Origin: Actinomycetota bacterium
GTDB lineage: Bacteria > Actinomycetota > Acidimicrobiia > Acidimicrobiales > Ilumatobacteraceae
Direction of reading: 5' to 3'
NCBI GenBank assembly: GCA_009927375.1
Contig: RFNE01000196.1
Span: forward strand, 1 to 9,006
DNA: 9,006 nucleotides
In this document: positions 1 through 6,803 of the stretch, piece after piece
Layout: every line of letters begins with the position of its first letter
How positions within the stretch are numbered: the stretch's first letter is position 1
Notes under the pieces: generated by a model
What the model was told of the DNA's origin: nothing
Database searches by the model: none
Seen by the model: only the letters and a program-made list of their open reading frames with translations
Made by a program: the position numbers and the translations under genes

Positions 1-750
1 CAGGGAACGCCGTACGACGCCGACACCTGGGGACTGTTCAATCTCGACGAGGACTTCTCCGAGATGCACGACCTGTCGAGTCGCGAGCCGGAACGGCTGG
101 CGGCGATGGTCGAGCTGTGGTGGGACCAAGCTCGTCGCTATGGCGTCCTTCCACTGGACGATCGTGGAATCGAGATCTTCGGGTCGAAGTCGCGTCCGGG
201 CTCACCGCACTATGGCTCGACCTATACCTATTACCCACCCGTGGCGCACATCCCATCCGATGCCTGTCCGATGCTGAGCGGTCGCGCGTGGACGATCACT
301 GCCGACGTCGAGGTTCCGACGGGAACCCTCGAGGGCGTGATCTATGCACGCGGTGGGCACAACATCGGACACTCGATGTTCGTGCGCAACGGTGAGTTCC
401 ACTTCTATTACAACGCGCTCGGCAAACACCAGCGGGTCGCCGCTCCGATATCGCTCAGCCCTGGACGTCACCAACTCGGCGCACGGTTCGATCGCGAGGG
501 CAACACCGGAACCCTGACGCTCGTCGTCGACGGCAAGGACCTTGCCAACGTGCACATTCCCAAGATCATGCGCATTCTCGGTTCGATGGGCATGGACCTC
601 GGCTCCGATCGTCTGTCACCCGTGTGCCCCGACTACGTCGCGCCGTTCCCGTTCACCGGAACGCTCGACAAGGTCGTCTTCGAAATTCGCAGCAAGCCGA
701 CCCGCACCGACGAGCTCGCACAGATGCGTGCGGAGGCGGCGCGGGAGTGA
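1..750 (+). CDS. Arylsulfatase, C-terminal part (5' end outside window)
   Basis: The reading frame is open from base 1 and ends at the TGA at 748-750, giving 249 residues of the C-terminus. The first part has the pattern that closes the catalytic domain of actinobacterial arylsulfatases: WGLFNLDEDFSE, then HDLSSREPERL, then LWWDQARRYGVLPLDDR. After this comes a beta-rich region (about residues 95-235) with GVIYARGGHNIGHS and GTLTLVVDGK, like the lectin-like sandwich domain at the end of the long AtsA-type sulfatases. These enzymes hydrolyse sulfate esters using a formylglycine made from Cys or Ser in a CxPxR/SxPxR motif, with calcium at the active site. That motif and the metal ligands lie upstream of the window, so activity cannot be judged here. 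Family assignment is firm; the substrate is unknown. Confidence 0.88.
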   Translation, partial: QGTPYDADTWGLFNLDEDFSEMHDLSSREPERLAAMVELWWDQARRYGVLPLDDRGIEIFGSKSRPGSPHYGSTYTYYPPVAHIPSDACPMLSGRAWTITADVEVPTGTLEGVIYARGGHNIGHSMFVRNGEFHFYYNALGKHQRVAAPISLSPGRHQLGARFDREGNTGTLTLVVDGKDLANVHIPKIMRILGSMGMDLGSDRLSPVCPDYVAPFPFTGTLDKVVFEIRSKPTRTDELAQMRAEAARE

Positions 751-764
751 GGATCACGAACGAG

Positions 765-785
765 CGTGACAGACTGACCGTCACG
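765..785. repeat. Short inverted repeat between sulfatase and DinB-like gene
   Basis: The arms CGTGAC (765-770) and GTCACG (780-785) are perfect reverse complements separated by 9 bases, in the 51 bp gap between the sulfatase stop and the DinB-like start. It could form a small hairpin or be a dyad operator of the TGAC-N9-GTCA type. The stem is short and has no U-tract, so it is not a convincing terminator. A six-base dyad can occur by chance in DNA of this composition. Confidence 0.3.
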
Positions 786-790
786 GTGAT

Positions 791-796
791 GGGGGA
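791..796 (+). promoter_or_regulatory. Ribosome binding site deciding the DinB-like start
   Basis: GGGGGA lies just upstream of two in-frame ATGs at 796 and 802. It overlaps or abuts the first ATG and sits about 6 bases before the second, so the ATG at 802 is the better start. Confidence 0.5.
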
Positions 797-801
797 TGCA
801 C

Positions 802-1368
802 ATGAGTGAGCTGATCGTCGATTCGTTGCGTCGCAGGATGCGGGCCGTGTTCTCGCTCTATGAGGACGCGACGCAGACGATGTCCCTCGAGCACGTCAAC
901 CATTTCGAGCGTGAGGGTGTCCTCCCGATCGCCTTCAGCCTGTTCCACATCGTCAACATGATCGATTCGTCGTTCATGTTGATCACCGGCGAGATGCCGA
1001 CGTGGAACGACGAATGGAAGGAACGCGTGCAGATGTCGATTCCCGACCACGGCAAGCACAAGACCGTGGGCGAGATGATCGACCAGCGCATCGGCGACTA
1101 CGAGGCGTTCAAGGAGTACATGACGATCGTGTTCTCACGCGTGGAGAACTGGCTTGCTGCGATCGACCATCAAGATCTGGAACGCGTCGTGATCGCGCGA
1201 CCATTCCCACCACAGATCGCGAGCACGTTCAGCGCTCGCGTCGCGGGAGACGAGGGGATCAAGGTGTTGGATGCGGTCGAGTGCTGGATCTATCAGCACG
1301 CACTGCGCCACATGGGCGAGATCGAGCACGCGCGAGGCCTCGTTGGCCTGCACGGCATGACGTCCTAG
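802..1368 (+). CDS. DinB superfamily protein (putative metal-dependent enzyme)
   Basis: A 188-residue protein, mostly helical, with the features of the DinB/YfiT four-helix bundle. His49 lies in FHIVNM of the second helix region. A C-terminal HxxxH pair, His166 and His170, lies in YQHALRHMGEI; together these would form the usual three-histidine metal site. Family members include thiol-dependent S-transferases (mycothiol or bacillithiol) and many proteins of unknown role; the length is typical or slightly long. The start at 802 is chosen over 796 because of the position of the ribosome binding site. The gene follows the sulfatase by 51 bp on the same strand and may be read with it. Its TAG stop (1366-1368) overlaps the stop of the converging amidohydrolase. 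The fold is likely; the reaction and substrate are unknown, although a mycothiol-linked detoxification role would be plausible in an actinobacterium. Confidence 0.75.
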   Translation: MSELIVDSLRRRMRAVFSLYEDATQTMSLEHVNHFEREGVLPIAFSLFHIVNMIDSSFMLITGEMPTWNDEWKERVQMSIPDHGKHKTVGEMIDQRIGDYEAFKEYMTIVFSRVENWLAAIDHQDLERVVIARPFPPQIASTFSARVAGDEGIKVLDAVECWIYQHALRHMGEIEHARGLVGLHGMTS

Positions 1369-3095
1369 CGACGCGGTCCGCGGATGAGCTTGCCGGGAAG
1401 TTCCCCGGTGAAGGCGTCGTCGGCGACGGTCTGCACTCCGGAGACGAACGTCGCCACGTAGCCGTGCGCGGTCTGCACCAGTCGGCGTCCTGACGCGGGC
1501 AGGTCGTAGGCCATCTGCGGCATGTCGAAGCCGAGCGAGTCGAAGTCGATCACGTTGATGTCAGCCTTCATCCCAGGGGCGATGAGTCCGCGGTCGCGCA
1601 GGCCGTGGAGCTCTGCGGTGTTGCGCGTTTGGCGGTGCACGATGTGCTCGAGGCTGAGCTTCGGTCCACGCACGCGATCGCGCGCCCAGTGGGTGAGCAT
1701 GAACGTTGGCATGCCGCCGTCGCAGATCGCCCCACAGTGTGCGCCGGCGTCGCTCAGTCCGTTGCGGGTCTGCGGGTGCTGCATCAACTCGTACGTCATC
1801 GAGAGATCGCCGTACATGTAGTTGAAGAACGGTGAGTAGATCATGCCCTTGCCACCGTTCGACAGCATGTGGTTGACGATCAACTGCATCGCGGGAACGT
1901 TGCGCGACTGGGAGAGCGCGAGCACGCTCTCTGACGGATCCGGCTCATAGTCGATGTTTGCGCTCGTGACGAGGTACATGCGCTTGAGCGCCTTGGTGAC
2001 GAGTCCTTCGTAGAACTTGTCGGTCGGCACTTCGTCGACGAAGCGCTGGCGCCGCGCGGGGTCGGAGAGCGCAGCGACGCGTTCTGCGAATGGAAGGTGT
2101 GCGACCTCGTGATACGCGGGATGTGCGAGCAGTGGATGGACGCTTCCCTCGAGGCACATGATGATGCCGATCGAGCGCCCGGCGATCTGGGCGACGATGT
2201 TTTCACCCGCCTTGTGCGCCTGATCGAGCAGTGCGAACGTCTTGCGCCACACTTCGCTGCCGTCGTCGAGTTGGTTGAGGTTCACGCTTACCGTTGCGCC
2301 CGAACGTCGAGCGAGTTCCTGCATCCACGGCCACTCCTCGACGGGCACTCGGGTGTGCTCGGGGCTGAACTGGAAGATGCCGTGACCGACGCGACGCATC
2401 GCATCGGCGATGCCATAGAGCTCGTCAGGTTCGGCGTGTGTGCCAGGGACGAGTTCGCCACTCTTGCTGCGATGGAGCGACGTGCGCGAGGTAGAGAACC
2501 CGAGCGCTCCAGCGCGGAGTGCTTCTTCCGTGAGTTTGCTCATCGTGACGATGTCGTCTGGCGTCGCAACTTCGTTCGCTGCACCGCGGTCGCCCATTAC
2601 GAAGGCACGCAGTGCACCGTGGGCGATCTGCGTCCCGAAATCGATGACGTGCGATCGGCGCTCGAGCGCGTCCAAGTACTCGGGGAACGACGTCCACTCC
2701 CAGGTGATGCCTTCGACCATCGCCGAGCCAGGGATGTCCTCGACACCCTCCATCAACTCGATCAGCCATTCGTGGCGGTCGGGAAGTGCGGGTGCAAAGC
2801 CGACGCCACAGTTGCCCATCACGACCGTGGTGACGCCGTGCCAGCTGCTCGGCGTGAGCCACGGGTCCCAGGTGGCCTGGGCGTCGTAGTGCGTGTGCAC
2901 GTCGACCCAACCCGGAGTGACCAGGCGTCCCTCGGCGTCGATGACACGCGATGCGTGCGCAGTCGAGACCGAACCCGGTTCGCCGACGTGGGTGATCGTG
3001 TCGCCTTCGAAGGCGATGTCGGCTGAGCGTGCAGGTGCGCCGGAGCCATCGACGAGTGACGCATTGGTGATGACGGTCGTTCGTGCATCAGCCAT
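1365..3095 (-). CDS. Amidohydrolase family protein, N-acyl-D-amino-acid deacylase-like
   Basis: A 576-residue cytoplasmic enzyme of the Amidohydrolase_3/D-aminoacylase group. The N-terminus (residues 5-62) is the small beta domain with NASLVDGSG. Next come the metal motif DVHTHYD (His67, His69) and MGNCGVGF with Cys96, the cysteine ligand typical of D-aminoacylases in place of a carbamylated lysine. ALGFSTSRTS follows at about 197-206. GLSDAGAHCG carries the catalytic Asp449, and FMLTHWARDR (465-474) and a C-terminal beta segment end the protein. D-aminoacylases hydrolyse N-acyl-D-amino acids to the free D-amino acid and a carboxylate. Where those enzymes have the two later metal histidines (YxSHMRDE and ISHHK), this protein reads FQFSPEHTR and VNLNQLDDG, so metal binding or substrate may differ. 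The gene lies 30 bp after the FAH gene in an operon; no strong ribosome binding site is seen before this ATG. Family is firm, substrate unknown. Confidence 0.85.
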   Translation of the reverse strand: MADARTTVITNASLVDGSGAPARSADIAFEGDTITHVGEPGSVSTAHASRVIDAEGRLVTPGWVDVHTHYDAQATWDPWLTPSSWHGVTTVVMGNCGVGFAPALPDRHEWLIELMEGVEDIPGSAMVEGITWEWTSFPEYLDALERRSHVIDFGTQIAHGALRAFVMGDRGAANEVATPDDIVTMSKLTEEALRAGALGFSTSRTSLHRSKSGELVPGTHAEPDELYGIADAMRRVGHGIFQFSPEHTRVPVEEWPWMQELARRSGATVSVNLNQLDDGSEVWRKTFALLDQAHKAGENIVAQIAGRSIGIIMCLEGSVHPLLAHPAYHEVAHLPFAERVAALSDPARRQRFVDEVPTDKFYEGLVTKALKRMYLVTSANIDYEPDPSESVLALSQSRNVPAMQLIVNHMLSNGGKGMIYSPFFNYMYGDLSMTYELMQHPQTRNGLSDAGAHCGAICDGGMPTFMLTHWARDRVRGPKLSLEHIVHRQTRNTAELHGLRDRGLIAPGMKADINVIDFDSLGFDMPQMAYDLPASGRRLVQTAHGYVATFVSGVQTVADDAFTGELPGKLIRGPRR

Positions 3096-3125
3096 GCAAG
3101 AAATCTACCCCTCGGCGCGAAGCGC

Positions 3126-3977
3126 TCAGACGAAACGGTGGCGCATGGTGCCGACGCCCTCGAGCGTCGTCTCCACCACGTCGCCGGACTTCAGGTACAC
3201 CGGCGGCTTGAACCCGTGGCCGACGCCAGCGGGCGAGCCCGTGTAGATGATGTCGCCGGGATACAACTCACAAATCGACGAGAGATACGACACGATCTGG
3301 TCGATCGAAAAGATCATGTCGGTGATCACGGTGTCTTGTCGCTGCTCACCGTTCACGCTGCAGCCGATGCGCAGCGCATTGCGCTCTTCGACTCCAGCCA
3401 TGTCGGCGACCCACGGACCGATCGGCGAGAAGCCTGTGCGACTTTTGCCCATGCTGAACTGTGGAGGAGTTCCCGCGTATTGCAGCTTGCGATCGGAGAC
3501 GTCCTGGCCGGCGCACAGACCTGCGACGTGATCCCATGCAGTCGACTGGCTGATGTTGCGTCCGCCCGAGCCGATGACGACGACGACTTCGGATTCGTAG
3601 TCGACGGTATCGCCGACAATCTGGATCTCTGCGAACGGTGCATTCAGTGAGCTCTGGAACTTGGCGAAGATGAGCGGCTGCGAGGGGATCGGGCTGCCCA
3701 TCTCCTCGGCGTGACGCTTGTAGTTGAGTCCGACTGCGAACATCTGGCGCGGTCGGGGCACCGGACAATCGAGTCGTTCGAGGGGAATGTTCGTGGATGC
3801 AACTGACGCCTTCGACGCGAGAGCGCGAAGATCATCCCAGCGGGCGAAGCACGCCATCGGATCGGATGGCAACGAGTCGTTGCTCGCGCGCGCGACGTCG
3901 ATCACGTCACAGTGTGTGGCCGTGGCGCCGACGACGATGTGGGCGCGCGAATCTACCGAGGCGAGACGAAGCTGCAT
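3126..3977 (-). CDS. Fumarylacetoacetate hydrolase (FAH) family protein
   Basis: A 283-residue protein of the FAH/FAHD superfamily, whose members hydrolyse, decarboxylate or isomerise oxo-acids with Mg2+ or Mn2+. Residues 1-70 form a variable N-terminal domain. The catalytic domain starts at FAVGLNYKRHAEE with catalytic His89. DYESEVVVVIG supplies metal ligands Glu128 and Glu130, and CAGQDVSDR supplies Asp159. MGKSRTG has the conserved Lys178, and IYTGSPAGVGHG with the SGD turn ends the domain. Length is normal for the single-domain bacterial members (often 2-hydroxyhepta-2,4-diene-1,7-dioate isomerase-like or acylpyruvase-like), and all key residues are present. The gene begins 11 bp after the upstream hypothetical gene; its AGGA ribosome binding site overlaps that gene's TAG stop, so translation is probably coupled. 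The amidohydrolase follows. Family is firm; the reaction cannot be chosen from sequence. Confidence 0.9.
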   Translation of the reverse strand: MQLRLASVDSRAHIVVGATATHCDVIDVARASNDSLPSDPMACFARWDDLRALASKASVASTNIPLERLDCPVPRPRQMFAVGLNYKRHAEEMGSPIPSQPLIFAKFQSSLNAPFAEIQIVGDTVDYESEVVVVIGSGGRNISQSTAWDHVAGLCAGQDVSDRKLQYAGTPPQFSMGKSRTGFSPIGPWVADMAGVEERNALRIGCSVNGEQRQDTVITDMIFSIDQIVSYLSSICELYPGDIIYTGSPAGVGHGFKPPVYLKSGDVVETTLEGVGTMRHRFV

Positions 3978-3986
3978 CGTGTCGGG

Positions 3987-3991
3987 TCCTA
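3987..3991 (-). promoter_or_regulatory. Ribosome binding site of the FAH gene overlapping the upstream stop codon
   Basis: On the minus strand TAGGA holds both the TAG stop of the upstream gene (3991-3989) and an AGGA ribosome binding site 9 bases before the FAH start ATG at 3977. This supports one transcript and translational coupling. Confidence 0.55.
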
Positions 3992-4591
3992 CTGGCGACC
4001 GCGAGCCGCGCGGCGTTGTGCCTCCGCGGCCTGACGTGCGAGGCGATCCTTCTCCTTGCGCTCCGCGCGCAGGCGACGCTTCTCCGCTTGGGCGGCTTCG
4101 TCCTTCGTCGCGGCAGTTGCAGCAACCGCGGCCTTCGCGATCGAGGCGGGGATGGCGAAGCGTTCGTCGCTTGCGACGAGCTTGCGGAATCCGCCGAGCG
4201 ACACGCTGTATTGGACGGCCATCAAACGCACTGCATCGAGGGTGAACTCTTCGGCAAGCGGGGTGATGATCATCTGCAGGTCTTCGAGACTCGGGTCATC
4301 GGAGCGGTCGCCGAGCATCTCGATCGCCTTCTCGGTTGCACCTTCGGCGAGCAGGATGCCGACGTCGAGGTGAGCCTTCCGCGATGCCAGTCCGGTACGG
4401 ACCTTGGAGGCGATGGTTGCCGCATCGTCGAAGGAGCCGGCCGGGAGCGCGAGCACCTTGGCGAGCGGGTCACGCAACTTCTCGCTGACCGCCATCGTCA
4501 GGGTGGCGAGCGACTCATCGCTCAGCGAGTCGAGCACGGCGGCATAGCGCCGTTCAATAAGAATGGTGTCTCGGGAGGTGCTGACGGCCAT
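3989..4591 (-). CDS. Hypothetical protein with helical domain and basic C-terminal tail
   Basis: A 200-residue protein that I do not recognise. Residues 1-145 look like a soluble, mainly helical domain rich in Leu, Ala, Asp and Glu, with no signal peptide or membrane segment. Residues 147-165 are an Ala-rich stretch and 165-200 a highly charged single helix packed with Lys and Arg (KRRLRAERKEKDRLARQ), ending in RRAARGRQ. Such a tail could bind nucleic acid or an acidic surface, or form a coiled coil. The ATG is preceded by a strong GAAGGA ribosome binding site (4602-4597) at 5 bases. It is the first gene of the operon with the FAH and amidohydrolase genes, but nothing in it suggests an enzyme of the same pathway. 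That it is a real gene is well supported by the start signal and operon spacing; its function is unknown. Confidence 0.75.
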   Translation of the reverse strand: MAVSTSRDTILIERRYAAVLDSLSDESLATLTMAVSEKLRDPLAKVLALPAGSFDDAATIASKVRTGLASRKAHLDVGILLAEGATEKAIEMLGDRSDDPSLEDLQMIITPLAEEFTLDAVRLMAVQYSVSLGGFRKLVASDERFAIPASIAKAAVAATAATKDEAAQAEKRRLRAERKEKDRLARQAAEAQRRAARGRQ

Positions 4592-4672
4592 GGTGATCCT
4601 TCGTGTGGCGACGCCTGATTGCGCGGAGGCAATGCTAACGGGCGAGTTCGCTCAGGGCGCAGTGGAATCGCG
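4592..4672. promoter_or_regulatory. Divergent intergenic region, likely promoters for both operons
   Basis: These 81 bases separate the minus-strand operon (hypothetical, FAH, amidohydrolase) from the plus-strand Cys-tRNA deacylase and heliorhodopsin genes, so promoters for both must lie here or inside the flanking genes. On the minus strand TAGCAT (4637-4632) fits the actinobacterial TAnnnT -10 pattern and would give a leader of about 34 bases, but no good -35 hexamer is found 17 bases upstream. No operator or hairpin stands out. Confidence 0.35.
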
Positions 4673-5182
4673 ATGAAGTCGGCGACTCCTGCCATGGTCG
4701 CCCTCGATGCGGCATCGGTTCGTTACGTCGCACACGCTTTCGACCATGACGTCGCCACCTCGAGTGACGTGGGTTACGGCAAGGCTGCCGCGGCCGCGCT
4801 TGGTGTCGCAGAGGAGCGGGTGTTCAAGACGTTGCTTGCGCGAGCAGATCGCGACTTCGTCGTGGCGATCGTGCCGGTGAACACGACCGTGTCGCTGAAG
4901 GCACTGGCGAGTGCGCTCGGTGTGAAGCGTTGTGAGATGGCGCGACCCGAAGATGCACAGCGTGTGACGGGATACGTCGTCGGTGGTATCAGCCCGTTCG
5001 GCCAAAAGAAGTTGCTCGCCACCGTGATCGACGACTCGTGTGCTGCCTTCGACACGATCTACGTCTCAGGAGGTCGGCGAGGACTCGACCTCGAGGTGGC
5101 ACCGAATGATCTCGTCACGGTGTTGCGAGCGCACAGTGCCGCGATCGCACAATCCGACAATCGATCCGTCAAGGAGGGGTAA
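4673..5182 (+). CDS. ybaK: YbaK/EbsC family Cys-tRNA(Pro) deacylase
   Basis: A 169-residue protein of the YbaK/EbsC branch of the INS/ProX-type aminoacyl-tRNA editing fold. This family removes cysteine wrongly charged on tRNA(Pro) by prolyl-tRNA synthetase, acting in trans in the cytoplasm. The start fits the family: MKSATPAMVALD aligns with the first helix and leads into HAFDHDV. VFKTLL carries Lys52, the counterpart of the catalytic Lys46 of E. coli YbaK. GYVVGGISPFGQKK (100-113) is the family's Gly-Gly-x-Ser-Pro substrate loop, and YVSGGRRGLDLEV (130-142) closes the core. ATG 4673 is chosen over the longer TTG start at 4619 because it gives the usual length and has GGAA 5 bases upstream. 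The gene ends 9 bp before the heliorhodopsin and probably shares its transcript. Family is firm; whether specificity is Pro/Cys or broader is inferred. Confidence 0.92.
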   Translation: MKSATPAMVALDAASVRYVAHAFDHDVATSSDVGYGKAAAAALGVAEERVFKTLLARADRDFVVAIVPVNTTVSLKALASALGVKRCEMARPEDAQRVTGYVVGGISPFGQKKLLATVIDDSCAAFDTIYVSGGRRGLDLEVAPNDLVTVLRAHSAAIAQSDNRSVKEG

Positions 5183-5191
5183 GGTCGCACC

Positions 5192-5949
5192 ATGACGACA
5201 ACCATTTCAAGCGAGCGACTTTCCAATCTGCGCAAGTGGAACATCGGTCTCACCGTGTTGCACATCGCCAGGCAATTGCGATTGCGCTCATGGCTGGCAG
5301 TTTTGCCATCACCATCATCTCGACGTTCCCCGAAGGTCCTCCGGGAACGCGCATCGACACACCTGGTTCGCTCTTCGATCTCCCGATCGGTCCTGCGGTC
5401 GCGGTGTTCCTCGCACTCGCCGCACTCGACCACCTCATCACTGCGACGGTGATGCGCGGCACCTACGAGCGCGATCTCGCTCGCGGCATCAATCGATTCC
5501 GTTGGGTCGAGTATTCGATCAGCGCGACGCTGATGTTGATCCTCATCTCGTCCTACTCGGGCATCACCGACGTTGCTGCACTGCTGTGCCTGGTCGGTGC
5601 AAACGTCGGCATGATCCTCTTCGGTTGGCTGCAGGAGACCATGAACCCGCCGGACCGCACGACGACAACCATGAAGCCGTTCTGGTTCGGCACGCTCGCA
5701 GGAGTGTTGCCATGGGTGGCGATCTGGGTCAACGTGATCGGTGCCGAGACGGTTCCGGGATTCGTCTTCGGCATTGTGGTCGCCGAGCAAATCTTCTTCT
5801 TCAGCTTCGGTCTGAACCAGTGGTTGCAGTACCGCAAGGTGGGCAAGTGGGCCGACTATCTCTACGGCGAGAAGGTGTACCTCGTGCTCAGCTTGGCGGC
5901 GAAGTCGTTCCTCGCGTGGCAGATCTACGGGGGATCACTGGCCAACTAG
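5192..5949 (+). CDS. Heliorhodopsin, reading frame broken by an apparent one-base deletion
   Basis: A seven-helix retinal protein of the heliorhodopsin family, which sits in the membrane with its N-terminus inside, opposite to other microbial rhodopsins, and has a slow photocycle suggesting light sensing. The frame from ATG 5192 encodes 26 residues ending WNIGLTVLHIA, then turns to non-membrane sequence; the rest of the protein is in the next frame, from CAG at 5269 to the TAG at 5947-5949. Adding one C next to the CC at 5268-5269 gives a smooth 252-residue protein. It then carries HIAQAIAIALM in helix 1, FRWVEYS with counterion Glu107, MILFGWLQE, PFWFGTLAG, and in helix 7 VLSLAAKSFLAWQIY with retinal Lys238. 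Length and Glu position equal those of the metagenomic heliorhodopsin 48C12 as I recall it. Without repair, only a GTG at 5236 or ATG at 5290 could start the long part, losing much of helix 1. The site has no canonical slippery heptamer, so pseudogene or sequencing error is likelier than programmed shifting. Confidence 0.9.
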
Positions 5950-5954
5950 GCGAT

Positions 5955-6803
5955 TCAACGCGTCACGTTCTTGACGAGACCCTGAATCTCGCGCACGACC
6001 ATGCGGTGATGTGCATCCAGGGTGACGGTGCCGAGTGATCCACGGGCACCGAGGCTCGACACCCACGTCACCTCCCACTCGATCGACACCGTCGCATCGA
6101 ACACGCCGTCGTCCTGCGTGGAGGACGAATGGAGATACGTATACATACACGGCGAGGGGAGCGTGTCGCCGAACGCCTCGACCCAGGGAATGCCCGGCCC
6201 ACGACACGTCACTTCGCCCGTTCCGAGTGCGCCGTCACCGGGATCGAAGATCAGTTCCTTGGGAGTCGCCGTCGTCGTCACGCTTACCGGACCCGCGGGC
6301 GTCGGCACCCACGCCGTCGCGCTAATCGGGATCCACATCAAGGGGTTGACCCAGATCCACATGCCGAGCTTGACGATGCCGCGATGTGCAGGTGGCGCGA
6401 AGTTGCCCCACGGAGCGGGGATGTTTTCATAGACGACCGACGATGCCTGTTGGGCGAGCGTGGACGTCGAGACCTCGGGAATCCAGTGATAGGTCGTCGC
6501 GGGATCACGGTCGAGGCACGTGTAGTCGTACAAGCGATACGTGGTGGTGCCGACGACCTTGGTGACATCTTCAGCGTCACTATGCGTGTCGCGCGGCAGC
6601 GCCACCGACCACTCGCACTCGTCGTTCGATCCATCCGACCCGGGCGGTGAGCCCCAGCGAATCCCCGCCATCACGCGAGCACCATCGACGCCCGCCGACA
6701 CGTCGATCGACGACGAGTTCTGCGCGTCCGATGCGCGAGCGGGCGAGGGGACGGCGAGTGCCGTCACAACGATGATCACACTCAGTCCACGTCGAATCCG
6801 CAC
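5955..6803 (-). CDS. Secreted protein with PKD-like region
   Basis: A 282-residue exported protein. The start is the GTG at 6803, preceded by a strong GGAGG (6815-6811) at 7 bases. It opens with a clear signal peptide: MRIRRG, a hydrophobic core SVIIVVTALAV, then SPARA before SDAQ, with likely cleavage after Ala24. The mature part has four cysteines (63, 96, 200, 219), fit for two disulfides. A Trp- and Pro-rich middle reads GMWIWVNPLMWIPISATAW (about 147-165). Residues 170-250 resemble a degenerate PKD-like beta domain: TATPKELIFDPGDG, then VTCRGPG, then PCMYTYLHSSS and VSIEWEVTW. Similar proteins occur in actinobacteria, often of unknown role. The gene overlaps the upstream lipoprotein gene by 22 bp and converges on the heliorhodopsin with 5 bp between stops. 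A longer start at 6992 is possible but would bury the signal peptide. Function unknown. Confidence 0.75.
   Translation of the reverse strand: MRIRRGLSVIIVVTALAVPSPARASDAQNSSSIDVSAGVDGARVMAGIRWGSPPGSDGSNDECEWSVALPRDTHSDAEDVTKVVGTTTYRLYDYTCLDRDPATTYHWIPEVSTSTLAQQASSVVYENIPAPWGNFAPPAHRGIVKLGMWIWVNPLMWIPISATAWVPTPAGPVSVTTTATPKELIFDPGDGALGTGEVTCRGPGIPWVEAFGDTLPSPCMYTYLHSSSTQDDGVFDATVSIEWEVTWVSSLGARGSLGTVTLDAHHRMVVREIQGLVKNVTR

Noticed and set aside
2097..3026. 309-codon plus-strand open frame inside the amidohydrolase gene
   Set aside because: It is antisense to a gene with firm motifs, its translation is rich in Arg, Asp and His with no recognisable domain, and no ribosome binding site was seen.
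4619..4672. TTG start of the Cys-tRNA deacylase at 4619
   Set aside because: The added residues are outside the family fold and no good ribosome binding site precedes them; ATG 4673 gives the usual length.
5261..5275. Programmed -1 ribosomal frameshift in the heliorhodopsin
   Set aside because: No X XXY YYZ slippery heptamer is present at the junction, and no stimulatory hairpin was evident just downstream. A lost C next to a short C run is simpler.
5059..5790. 243-codon minus-strand open frame across the deacylase end and heliorhodopsin
   Set aside because: It is antisense to two recognised genes and its composition (Arg, Asp, His and Glu rich, no core) is typical of a shadow frame.
6130..6150. 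AT-rich stretch with GTATAC resembling a promoter -10
   Set aside because: It is inside the secreted protein gene, encodes the conserved CMYTYL segment, and has no partner -35 or downstream start that would need it.
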